A program made the position numbers and the translations under genes. This document shows, one piece after another, positions 1 to 5,290 of a DNA stretch of 9,233 nt; positions within the stretch are counted from its first letter, which is position 1, and each line of letters opens with the position of its first letter. The notes under the pieces were generated by a model that had not been told where the DNA came from, did not search any database, and saw nothing but the letters and a program-made list of their open reading frames with translations. The stretch is from an uncultured Eubacteriales bacterium (lineage in GTDB: Bacteria > Bacillota > Clostridia > Christensenellales > Aristaeellaceae): NCBI GenBank assembly GCA_900553905.1, contig USFL01000040.1:1-9233 (forward strand), given 5' to 3'.

Positions 1-506
1 TGGCGCTGCTGCGCTACTTCAACCCCATCGGCGCGCACGAAAGCGGCCTCATCGGCGAGGACCCCGTGGGCATTCCCAACAACCTCATGCCCTACATCAC
101 CCAGGTCGCCAGCGGCAAGCTCAAACAGCTGCGCGTGTTCGGCAACGATTATCCCACGCACGACGGCACGGGTGTGCGCGACTACATCCACGTGGTGGAC
201 CTGGCGCGCGGCCATGTAGCAGCCTGCAACTACCTGATGCAGCACAGCGGGTGCGAGGTCTTCAACCTGGGCACCGGCACGGGATACAGCGTGCTGGACC
301 TGGTCAATACCTTCCAGCGCGTCAACGACATCCAGATTCCCTACGCCATCGTGGAGCGCCGCCCGGGCGATGTGGCCCGCTGCTACGCGGACCCCTCCAA
401 AGCCAAGGAACTGCTCGGCTGGCAGGCGGAAAAGACGCTCGACGATATGTGCCGCGATTCCTGGCGCTGGCAGAGCAACAACCCCAACGGCTATCGTGAC
501 GTCTGA
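1..506 (+). CDS. galE: UDP-glucose 4-epimerase, C-terminal half (partial at left edge)
   Basis: This enzyme interconverts UDP-glucose and UDP-galactose with bound NAD. It acts in the cytoplasm in the Leloir pathway and supplies sugars for cell-surface polysaccharide. The reading frame is open from base 3 to a TGA at 504-506, giving about 167 residues. It matches the second half of GalE closely: [12 protein letters not shown] at the very start, then [60 protein letters not shown] and [11 protein letters not shown] at the end. These are signature blocks of the substrate-binding domain. Full-length GalE is about 330-340 residues, so roughly 170 N-terminal residues, including the NAD-binding fold and the catalytic Tyr-x-x-x-Lys, lie outside the window. 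The frame shows no interruption. It ends just before a strong hairpin terminator and is convergent with the next gene. Confidence 0.96.
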   Translation, partial: ALLRYFNPIGAHESGLIGEDPVGIPNNLMPYITQVASGKLKQLRVFGNDYPTHDGTGVRDYIHVVDLARGHVAACNYLMQHSGCEVFNLGTGTGYSVLDLVNTFQRVNDIQIPYAIVERRPGDVARCYADPSKAKELLGWQAEKTLDDMCRDSWRWQSNNPNGYRDV

Positions 507-515
507 TTCTCCTTG

Positions 516-569
516 AACAAACAGGACCGCTTCGGAAGCATCTCTTCCGAAGCGGTCTTCTTGTTTGTT
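516..569. terminator. Long hairpin terminator between convergent genes, probably bidirectional
   Basis: A perfect 14-bp stem (525-538 with 544-557) encloses a five-base loop. An outer 8-bp arm (516-523, AACAAACA, with 562-569, TGTTTGTT) extends the stem beyond small internal unpaired bases. Downstream on the + strand the sequence is T-rich, and upstream it is A-rich when read from the other side. The hairpin lies 9 bases after the galE stop and 4 bases beyond the end of the reductase gene, so it can terminate both transcripts. Confidence 0.85.
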
Positions 570-573
570 GCGA

Positions 574-1623
574 TCAGGCCTTTGCGCCGGGACGGGCGCT
601 CCTTTGCGTGCAGAACACGGGATCGTAGAGGTTCTCGACCTTGATGCTGCGCTTGTCGCCCTCGATTTCCTTGATCATAACGGTCAGGCGGCGGTTGATG
701 GGACAATCCACACCCAGCTCCTCGCCCTTTTGGGCGATAAAGCCGTTGAAGTAGTCGATTTCGGTGGGCCGTCCCCGCTCCAGCGATTGCAGGCTGGAGC
801 TTTTCAGCCGCCTGTACTTGAGCCCTACCGCCAATATCATCGCATGCCGGCGCAGATTGTCCAGCGGGCCGTCTCCTGCCAGCAGCTTTTCGTAGTCCAG
901 CTTCCCTCCAAACGGCGGCACCTTGAGGCCCTGAGCGTGCGCCACGTCCATCGCCTCACGGATGATGCCCAGAAAGATGCGCCTTGCCTGGCTTTTGCGA
1001 AGCATCTGCCCCAGGTACAGGCCGCAGATGGCTCCCAGCGAGGTGATACAGCTGTTGACGATCAGCTTGGAATACAGCTCCGCATAGATATCCGGCGTGA
1101 TGACCGTGGGCGCCGCTGCCTCCATCGCGCGCCGAATGGGTTCCAGCGCCGCCTGATCGCCGACAACGCGGCCGATGAGGAATTCTCCCGTACTGGTCAC
1201 GGCGATTTCGCCGGGGCCAAGCATGGTCGCGCCCCAGCCGATTACACACCCCACCGTGCGTTCCTTGCCCACAACGGCGGCCAACGCATCGGTGCAGATG
1301 CCGTTCTGCAGGCTCAAAACCAGCGAATCATCCTTCAGATAGGGCAGCAGCGCCCGCGCACAGGCGGGCATATCGTACGCCTTGGTGGCGATGAGCGCCA
1401 CGTCATAGGTACCGTCAAGCTCCGCGATATCGGCTACGGCGTTCAGGTGCACCGTGTGCTCCCCTTTCACGCCCGTAACATGCAGTCCGCGGCCGGAGGC
1501 GATGTCCGCAATCTCCTGATGCTTGCACACCAGCGTCACGTCGCTTCCTCCCTGCTTCATCAGCGCCGCCGTAACGCCGCCGATGGCGCCCGCGCCGACC
1601 ACAACGATGCGAATGGAATCCAT
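574..1623 (-). CDS. Ketopantoate reductase family protein (2-dehydropantoate 2-reductase)
   Basis: The family reduces 2-dehydropantoate to pantoate with NADPH in pantothenate/CoA synthesis. From the chosen start the protein has 349 residues, longer than the roughly 300 usual for PanE. Visible features are an N-terminal Rossmann motif GAGAIG (10-15), TKAYD (80-84), the LQNG loop with Asn107, the YSKLIVN segment with the presumed catalytic Lys186, and GRPTEID (284-290) with the acidic residue Glu288. The usual N-P-L segment after the catalytic helix reads ITSLGAICG instead, and the C-terminus has extra polar sequence, so a related 2-keto acid may be the true substrate. I chose the ATG at 1623-1621 because AGGGAG lies 8 bases upstream. 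A GTG nine bases further upstream (1632) is in frame but overlaps that ribosome binding site. The gene is monocistronic, with its own promoter and terminator. I leave the symbol blank because panB, panC and panD are not nearby and orthology to panE is not proven. Confidence 0.88.
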   Translation of the reverse strand: MDSIRIVVVGAGAIGGVTAALMKQGGSDVTLVCKHQEIADIASGRGLHVTGVKGEHTVHLNAVADIAELDGTYDVALIATKAYDMPACARALLPYLKDDSLVLSLQNGICTDALAAVVGKERTVGCVIGWGATMLGPGEIAVTSTGEFLIGRVVGDQAALEPIRRAMEAAAPTVITPDIYAELYSKLIVNSCITSLGAICGLYLGQMLRKSQARRIFLGIIREAMDVAHAQGLKVPPFGGKLDYEKLLAGDGPLDNLRRHAMILAVGLKYRRLKSSSLQSLERGRPTEIDYFNGFIAQKGEELGVDCPINRRLTVMIKEIEGDKRSIKVENLYDPVFCTQRSARPGAKA

Positions 1624-1650
1624 CGTTTTCACTCCCTTCCTGACGGGGAG

Positions 1651-1679
1651 ATTGTATCACGGCGGGAGGAAAAAGGCAA
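1651..1679 (-). promoter_or_regulatory. Sigma-A promoter for the reductase gene
   Basis: Read on the minus strand, TTGCCT (1679-1674) and TACAAT (1656-1651) are separated by exactly 17 bases. The -10 box lies about 28 bases before the chosen ATG, leaving a short leader that contains the AGGGAG ribosome binding site. Five of six bases match in the -10 box and four of six in the -35 box. Confidence 0.7.
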
Positions 1680-2015
1680 GGCGACTCCCCCAGCGGACCG
1701 CAAAAAACTGTCTCTACGTATCGACAAAATGCGGGATGCAGGGGGATCGTATCCCTGTCGATCCATTCTTTTCTGCGTTTCTCCGCCTCAGCAACCCATC
1801 GGTGCTGGGTGAAGCGGGCCGCTTTGCCACTACCGGTCGCACCAGGCTGGAGGGACTGATTTTCATCGCGTCCCATGGCCTGCGCTTCTCTTTCCCCGCC
1901 CCAAAGCTTTACGCTCTCCCATTTATGAGCGTTGCAAGCGCCCCAAGGGCACAAAAAATACAGCTTTCCCTAAATATACAGGATTTTTCAGCGGCATAAG
2001 GCCCTGAAAAAGGCG
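1680..2015. other. Intergenic stretch without a recognisable gene
   Basis: About 330 bases lie between the reductase promoter and the terminator of the secreted-protein unit. Open frames cross it on both strands. None has a good ribosome binding site with a recognisable protein, and the longest minus-strand frame runs on into the reductase gene out of frame. Small inverted repeats are present: GGATCG at 1744-1749 with CGATCC at 1759-1764, and ACCCA/TGGGT near 1795-1811. At the right end is an AT-rich inverted repeat, TTTTTCAG (1984-1991) with CTGAAAAA (2004-2011). It has a short GC inner stem and may be a second, weaker terminator. I see no tRNA or known riboswitch in it. Confidence 0.5.
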
Positions 2016-2056
2016 TTTTTATATAAAAAGCCGCGCTGCCCGATAAGGGCAGCGCG
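2016..2056 (-). terminator. Rho-independent terminator of the secreted-protein unit
   Basis: A perfect 10-bp GC-rich stem (2032-2041 with 2047-2056) encloses a five-base loop. Read on the minus strand it is followed by GCTTTTTATATAAAAACG, a T-run that itself forms a 14-base AT palindrome. It lies 19 bases beyond the stop codon of the small secreted protein gene, which fits termination of that transcript. Confidence 0.85.
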
Positions 2057-2075
2057 CGCACGTCTTTCCAACCGC

Positions 2076-2630
2076 TTATGCCTCGGTATGGACAAACTGC
2101 ATATCGCTGAGGAACTGAACGGCCATGTCCAGCTCTTCCTGGGACACTTGCACGTCGCCGGCAGGCTCCAGCAGCAGGCCGATGAAGTAGCCCTGATAGA
2201 CCGTAAAGACCTCGGCATACTCATCATGCTCGGAGTTTTCGTCCACGATGATCAGCTTGGTGCCCTCGGCGGTTTCCGAAAGCGTGTAGGTGGGATTGGC
2301 GAAATCCGACATGGAAACAGCGATCAGCGAATCGAGCTCCTCATCGGACAGATCGTTGATGGAACGATCCGCGTATTCCTCGGAGTAGCCCAGGGACAGC
2401 ACCATCAGCAGCTTGCCCTCTTCCTCGGGGTTCATCTGCGCATAGAGCATGTCGCCATACCACTCCTGGTCAAAGCCATAGCCGTCGGGAATGAGCACCG
2501 AAAGGCTCAAGGTGTCGTTCACCTTCACCGTAATGGGCTGGGTCTCCTCCGCCAGAGCAAACACCGGCAACAGCATCACGGCCAGCAATACAGCAAAAAA
2601 CTTTTTCATCTTCATTGCACCTCTTTTCAT
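2076..2630 (-). CDS. Small secreted protein of unknown function
   Basis: I do not recognise a family. The 184-residue product starts with a clear export signal: basic residues (MKRGAMKMKK), a hydrophobic core FFAVLLAVMLLPVFALA, and a likely signal peptidase I site after ALA at about residue 27. There is no lipobox cysteine. The mature part is about 155 residues and strongly acidic (many Asp and Glu), with no cysteine and no further membrane segment. It alternates beta-like stretches (ITVKVNDTLSLSVLIP, LLMVLSLGYS, TKLIIVDEN, FTVYQGYFIGLLLEP) with a helical C-terminus, suggesting a single compact extracellular domain. The start is uncertain. The first ATG (2630) has GAGG 7 bases upstream, while ATGs at 2615 and 2609 follow an AGAGG, and all keep the signal peptide. 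It begins 17 bases after the SH3 protein gene and shares its promoter and terminator, so the two are probably co-expressed and act outside the membrane. Confidence 0.8.
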   Translation of the reverse strand: MKRGAMKMKKFFAVLLAVMLLPVFALAEETQPITVKVNDTLSLSVLIPDGYGFDQEWYGDMLYAQMNPEEEGKLLMVLSLGYSEEYADRSINDLSDEELDSLIAVSMSDFANPTYTLSETAEGTKLIIVDENSEHDEYAEVFTVYQGYFIGLLLEPAGDVQVSQEELDMAVQFLSDMQFVHTEA

Positions 2631-2647
2631 CGTTTCGCCTCAGCGGC

Positions 2648-3277
2648 TCAGTTGGCGAGGACCGCGCCCACGCTGGTCCCGTCGCCCACCGTCGTCAGGA
2701 AGCTGCGGTTCATGAATCCCACGTAGCCGGTCTGAGGATCGCTCACCTGCGCCCAGCTGCCATCCTGCGCAATGACGGTGAGGGCATACCCCGCGTAGCA
2801 ACGCATAATCACGCTGCAATCATAGGAAGGCGCCCAGCGGAAGTTGACATAACCATTGGGCTTGGAGGGGCGCACCACTACCTCATAGGGCTGCACGAGC
2901 TTGAAATTTTTGAAATTGGGCATCTGCGGGGTAGTGGACGTATTGTCGGTGTTGGTCTTGCTGCCGGGCTTAGCGGCGGGCTTCTGCACCACCAGGTAAC
3001 GGGTCATCATGTAGCCGTCCCAGGTACGTCCGCCGCTGGTATAGGCCACATGGGCCCAGTTGCGGTCCGATTCGTAGCCAAGGATGTCCACCACGGCACC
3101 ATAGGGCACCTCGGTCAGCACGTTGTTGGCCGGAGCAATGGGGTCCTTTCGCAGATGTACGCTACCCCCATTGCTGGTCTGTACATACATGCTGCCCGTG
3201 TTGGCCAGCGCCATTGCAGGCAGCATTGTGCACAGCAACACGGCGGCCATGAGCGCGGTGAGAACTCGTTTGGTCAT
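2648..3277 (-). CDS. Exported protein with two bacterial SH3-type domains
   Basis: The 209-residue protein begins with a signal peptide (MTKRVLTALMAAVLL...AMALA, cut expected after residue 25). The cysteine in the hydrophobic core is not in a lipobox, so a free secreted form is expected. Residues 29-95 look like a bacterial SH3 domain: VHLRKDP, a turn, VPYGAVVDILG, NWAHVAY, then GYMMTRYL. A Pro/Lys/Thr/Asn-rich linker (96-125) follows. Residues 126-195 form a second, more diverged copy: VNFRWAPS, YAGYALTVIAQDGSWAQVS, then GYVGFMNRSFL. Such domains commonly bind peptidoglycan or other wall components, but the ligand here is unknown and no catalytic domain is attached. The ATG at 3277-3275 has AAGGAGG 10 bases upstream. 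A frame extending further upstream runs through the promoter and is unlikely to be used. It is the first gene of a two-gene unit. Confidence 0.88.
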   Translation of the reverse strand: MTKRVLTALMAAVLLCTMLPAMALANTGSMYVQTSNGGSVHLRKDPIAPANNVLTEVPYGAVVDILGYESDRNWAHVAYTSGGRTWDGYMMTRYLVVQKPAAKPGSKTNTDNTSTTPQMPNFKNFKLVQPYEVVVRPSKPNGYVNFRWAPSYDCSVIMRCYAGYALTVIAQDGSWAQVSDPQTGYVGFMNRSFLTTVGDGTSVGAVLAN

Positions 3278-3313
3278 GAAAACGCAACCTCCTTGAAGAG
3301 AATGATTATCCAT

Positions 3314-3342
3314 ATTATAGCATAAACCCTCCCGGATGAAAA
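3314..3342 (-). promoter_or_regulatory. Sigma-A promoter of the SH3/secreted-protein unit
   Basis: On the minus strand a perfect TATAAT (3319-3314) is preceded by TGC, an extended -10. TTTTCA lies 17 bases upstream (3342-3337) as a weak -35 match. The start codon follows about 37 bases after the -10 box, with a strong AAGGAGG between. This promoter is divergent from the trpB leader promoter about 80 bases away. Confidence 0.75.
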
Positions 3343-3423
3343 GGCTTTTCCTGCGGCGGCACAACCGGTTTCCAGGCCGCGCAAAAGGGGGTTCTTCAAA
3401 GAAATCATGGCGTTTTTTGCAGG

Positions 3424-3452
3424 TTGACAGGGGATGCCGCGGAGTGTATAAT
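3424..3452 (+). promoter_or_regulatory. Consensus sigma-A promoter of the T-box/trpB transcript
   Basis: TTGACA (3424-3429) and TATAAT (3447-3452) are both perfect consensus hexamers separated by exactly 17 bases. Transcription should start near 3459-3460, giving a leader of about 440 bases before trpB. A promoter this strong with no visible operator fits control by the T-box rather than at initiation. Confidence 0.92.
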
Positions 3453-3459
3453 CATTGTA

Positions 3460-3744
3460 AATTCATACCCTTAAACCGTTGAAGCGGAGGTAAAGGCGGT
3501 CACGCCCTTCCAGAGAGCCCGCGGCGCTGAAAAGCGGGCAGGAAACGAGCCGTCAAATGGACCGCGGAGGGCGCAGCCAAATGTGGAAGGCCACAGAGTA
3601 TGCTGCGACGCGCAGGCATGCGTCATTTGCCGGAGATATGCAGGTATCTCGCCAAGCGCACGGGGCTTTCCCCGTGAATCAGGGTGGCACCGCGGACAAA
3701 CGAGTTCGCCCCTGGCAGAAGCAAACTTCTGCCAGGGGCTTTTT
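3460..3744 (+). promoter_or_regulatory. Tryptophan-specific T-box leader (tRNA-sensing riboswitch)
   Basis: The RNA senses uncharged tRNA and lets transcription continue when tryptophan is short. Stem I is clear. The base helix is GCGGT (3496-3500) with ACCGC (3561-3565). The AG box AGAGAG (3512-3517) leads into a perfect stem 3517-3522 with 3534-3539, whose loop holds GCTG (3526-3529). Just before the closing strand is the specifier TGG (3558-3560, Trp) followed by A. Hairpins at 3582-3595, 3633-3650 and 3659-3676 fit the middle of the leader, the last as stem III. The T-box sequence AGGGTGGCACCGCGG (3681-3695) is almost exactly consensus. The antiterminator pairs AGGG (3681-3684) with CCCT (3710-3713) and GCGGAC (3692-3697) with GTTCGC (3704-3709), leaving a seven-base bulge starting UGGC. 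UGGC fits a tRNA ending G-CCA, as expected for bacterial tRNA-Trp, supporting the TGG specifier independently. Confidence 0.95.
3708..3744 (+). terminator. T-box attenuator terminator
   Basis: A perfect 14-bp stem (3708-3721 with 3726-3739) with a CAAA loop is followed directly by TTTTT (3740-3744). Its 5' strand overlaps the 3' strand of the antiterminator (bases 3708-3713), so the two folds exclude each other, as expected for T-box control. It forms when charged tRNA-Trp is abundant. Confidence 0.95.
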
Positions 3745-3745
3745 C

Positions 3746-3775
3746 ATTCCCCCGGCAGAAAAACACCGGGGGAAT
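3746..3775 (+). repeat. Perfect inverted repeat just after the attenuator
   Basis: ATTCCCCCGG (3746-3755) pairs perfectly with CCGGGGGAAT (3766-3775) around a ten-base A-rich loop. There is no T-run after it, so it is not a standard terminator. It sits 1 base beyond the T-run of the T-box terminator and 12 bases before an AGGAGG. In a read-through transcript it could shield the 5' end or influence translation of the small frame that follows. Its role is unknown. Confidence 0.6.
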
Positions 3776-3799
3776 CCTTATGATTTCAGGAGGTATACG

Positions 3800-3859
3800 A
3801 TGCGGCTGACCAGGCGATGGCGTCCCGCCGGGGACGATGAAAACAATTTGCTCGCTTAA
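3800..3859 (+). CDS. Possible 19-residue upstream reading frame in the trpB leader
   Basis: The ATG at 3800 has an ideal AGGAGG (3788-3793) six bases upstream, better than the site in front of trpB. The frame encodes [19 protein letters not shown] and stops with TAA at 3857-3859, 41 bases before the trpB start. It has one Trp codon (TGG, 3818-3820). A 6-bp GC hairpin (CGTCCC 3821-3826 with GGGACG 3831-3836) lies right after it. The peptide matches no family I know. It could be a leader peptide that tunes trpB translation, or a chance frame or gene remnant with a surviving ribosome binding site. It would be translated only from transcripts that pass the T-box terminator. Confidence 0.4.
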   Translation: MRLTRRWRPAGDDENNLLA

Positions 3860-3900
3860 GGGGATTCGCTATTCAAACAGACAAACGGGAGGCAACTGCC

Positions 3901-5118
3901 ATGAAGTTTCAAAACGTGGATTTTGACACCTATTTCCGCAACTATCCCGACGCGAACGGCTATTTCGGCAAGTACGGCGGCTCCTACATTCCGCCGCAGC
4001 TGCAAGCGGCCATGAATGAAATCACCGACGCCTACATGACCATCTGCAAATCCAGCAAGTTCGTCAACGAGCTCCGGCGCATCCGCCGGGAGTTTCAGGG
4101 ACGTCCCACGCCGGTTTCTCATCTGGAGCGGCTGTCGTCCTCGCTGGGCAACGTGCAGCTCTACGCCAAGCGTGAGGACCTCAACCACACCGGCGCGCAC
4201 AAGCTCAACCACTGTATGGGCGAAGCGCTCCTGGCCAAGTACATGGGCAAGAAAAAAGTGATCGCCGAGACCGGCGCGGGCCAGCACGGCGTGGCGCTGG
4301 CCACGGCGGCGGCGTATTTCGGGCTGGAATGCGATATTTACATGGGCGCGGTGGATGTGAAAAAGCAGGCTCCCAACGTGGCCCGCATGAAGATTCTGGG
4401 CGCGCGCGTGGTGGAGGTGACCGACGGTCTGCAAACCCTCAAGGAAGCGGTGGACGCCGCCTTTGACGCTTACAGCCGGGAGTATCAGGAAGCCATCTAC
4501 TGCATCGGTTCGGTGGTGGGGCCGCACCCCTTCCCCATGATGGTGCGCGATTTCCAGAGTGTGGTGGGCATCGAGGCCCGTTCGCAATTTCTGGAGATGA
4601 CCGGCGAACTGCCCGATGCGGTGGTGGCCTGTGTGGGCGGCGGTTCCAACGCCATGGGCATGTTTGCAGGCTTCCTCAACGATCCGGTAGACATCTACGG
4701 CGTGGAGCCGCTGGGACGCGGTCCTGCCCTGGGCGACCATGCCGCGAGCCTGAGCTATGGCACCGAGGGCGTGATGCATGGCTTCAACAGCATCATGCTC
4801 AAGGATGAAAACGGCGGCCCCGCGCCGGTTTACTCCGTGGCCAGCGGCCTGGACTATCCCTCCTCCGGCCCGGAGCACGCCTTCCTGCATGACCTGGGCC
4901 GCGTGACCTACGATGTGGTCGGCGACGAGGACACCATTGATGCGTTTTTCGCCCTGTCCCGGCTGGAGGGCATCATTCCCGCCATCGAAAGCGCCCACGC
5001 CGTGGCCTATGCCATGCAGCTGGCCAAACGGATGAAGCGCGGCTCCATCCTGATCAACCTGTCCGGCCGCGGAGACAAGGACATGGACTATGTCATCGAA
5101 AAATACGGCATCCGCTGA
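3901..5118 (+). CDS. trpB: Tryptophan synthase beta chain
   Basis: This PLP enzyme condenses indole with L-serine to give L-tryptophan in the cytoplasm. Its 405 residues are the normal length for TrpB. Key segments are intact: [13 protein letters not shown] near the N-terminus, [15 protein letters not shown] with the PLP lysine Lys101, AETGAGQHG with catalytic Glu123, [13 protein letters not shown] (207-219), the phosphate-binding [10 protein letters not shown] (246-255), [25 protein letters not shown], and SGRGDKD (388-394) near the end. The length, the start of the protein and these motifs favour classical TrpB1 over the longer TrpB2. Some usually conserved spots differ (VARM for [14 protein letters not shown] for the SGS-TLKDA type). 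The ATG has GGGAGG 8 bases upstream. Expression is governed by the T-box leader. No trpA follows: a strong terminator closes the unit, so the alpha partner must be elsewhere or absent, in which case the enzyme would use free indole. Confidence 0.96.
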   Translation: MKFQNVDFDTYFRNYPDANGYFGKYGGSYIPPQLQAAMNEITDAYMTICKSSKFVNELRRIRREFQGRPTPVSHLERLSSSLGNVQLYAKREDLNHTGAHKLNHCMGEALLAKYMGKKKVIAETGAGQHGVALATAAAYFGLECDIYMGAVDVKKQAPNVARMKILGARVVEVTDGLQTLKEAVDAAFDAYSREYQEAIYCIGSVVGPHPFPMMVRDFQSVVGIEARSQFLEMTGELPDAVVACVGGGSNAMGMFAGFLNDPVDIYGVEPLGRGPALGDHAASLSYGTEGVMHGFNSIMLKDENGGPAPVYSVASGLDYPSSGPEHAFLHDLGRVTYDVVGDEDTIDAFFALSRLEGIIPAIESAHAVAYAMQLAKRMKRGSILINLSGRGDKDMDYVIEKYGIR

Positions 5119-5125
5119 AACGCGC

Positions 5126-5172
5126 CGCGCCGCCCGGTCCCCGTCAGAGGGGCGCCGGGCGGCGCGTTTTTT
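5126..5172 (+). terminator. Rho-independent terminator after trpB
   Basis: A perfect 12-bp GC-only stem (5126-5137 with 5155-5166) can extend inward through a CCCC/GGGG pair and is followed directly by TTTTTT (5167-5172). It begins 7 bases after the trpB stop, so trpB is the last gene of its transcript. Confidence 0.95.
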
Positions 5173-5186
5173 AATTTGAAAGGATG

Positions 5187-5200
5187 GCAAGCGCTTTCTA
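5187..5200 (+). promoter_or_regulatory. Possible catabolite-responsive (cre-like) operator
   Basis: GGCAAGCGCTTTCT contains the self-complementary core AAGCGCTT (5189-5196). It differs from the CcpA site consensus (TGWAANCGNTNWCA) at three of fourteen positions. Such cores with a central CG are also bound by other LacI-family regulators. It lies about 50 bases upstream of the -10 box of the dehydrogenase gene. It is a single, imperfect match. Confidence 0.35.
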
Positions 5201-5244
5201 TGGCCGAGGGGGCCGCTTCCCCCATACCCCGCGGCTCGCATCTG

Positions 5245-5253
5245 TGCTATAAT
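5245..5253 (+). promoter_or_regulatory. Extended -10 promoter of the dehydrogenase gene
   Basis: TGC (5245-5247) joined to a perfect TATAAT (5248-5253) makes an extended -10 element. The -35 region 17 bases upstream (TACCCC) is poor, which suggests that the extended -10 or an activator compensates. The start codon lies 37 bases downstream, with AAAGGAG between. Confidence 0.7.
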
Positions 5254-5290
5254 AGCACCGGATATTTGAACCGAAAGGAGCCAGGTCACC

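Noticed and set aside
565..1812. Long + strand open frame (415 codons) opposite the reductase gene
   Set aside because: It is antisense to a gene with clear family motifs, its translation is rich in His, Arg and Gln with no recognisable domain, and it has no convincing ribosome binding site. Long antisense frames are expected in GC-rich DNA.
1415..1954. Minus-strand frame covering the gene-free stretch upstream of the reductase
   Set aside because: It would run through the reductase promoter and then into that gene in the wrong frame. The part before it has mixed codon use and no recognisable motif. I considered a decayed gene, but nothing positive supports it.
3278..3364. N-terminal extension of the SH3 protein (29 further residues)
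   Set aside because: The extension would place the start codon upstream of the TATAAT promoter and put a charged stretch before a normal signal peptide. The ATG at 3277 has a strong ribosome binding site.
3746..3775. Second Rho-independent terminator in tandem with the T-box attenuator
   Set aside because: The stem is perfect, but there is no T-run after it, so I listed it as an inverted repeat of unknown role.
3557..3859. A 100-codon + strand frame running through the T-box leader
   Set aside because: Its first two-thirds are the structured T-box RNA and its terminator, so it is not expected to be coding. Only the last 20 codons, with their own AGGAGG, are worth considering.
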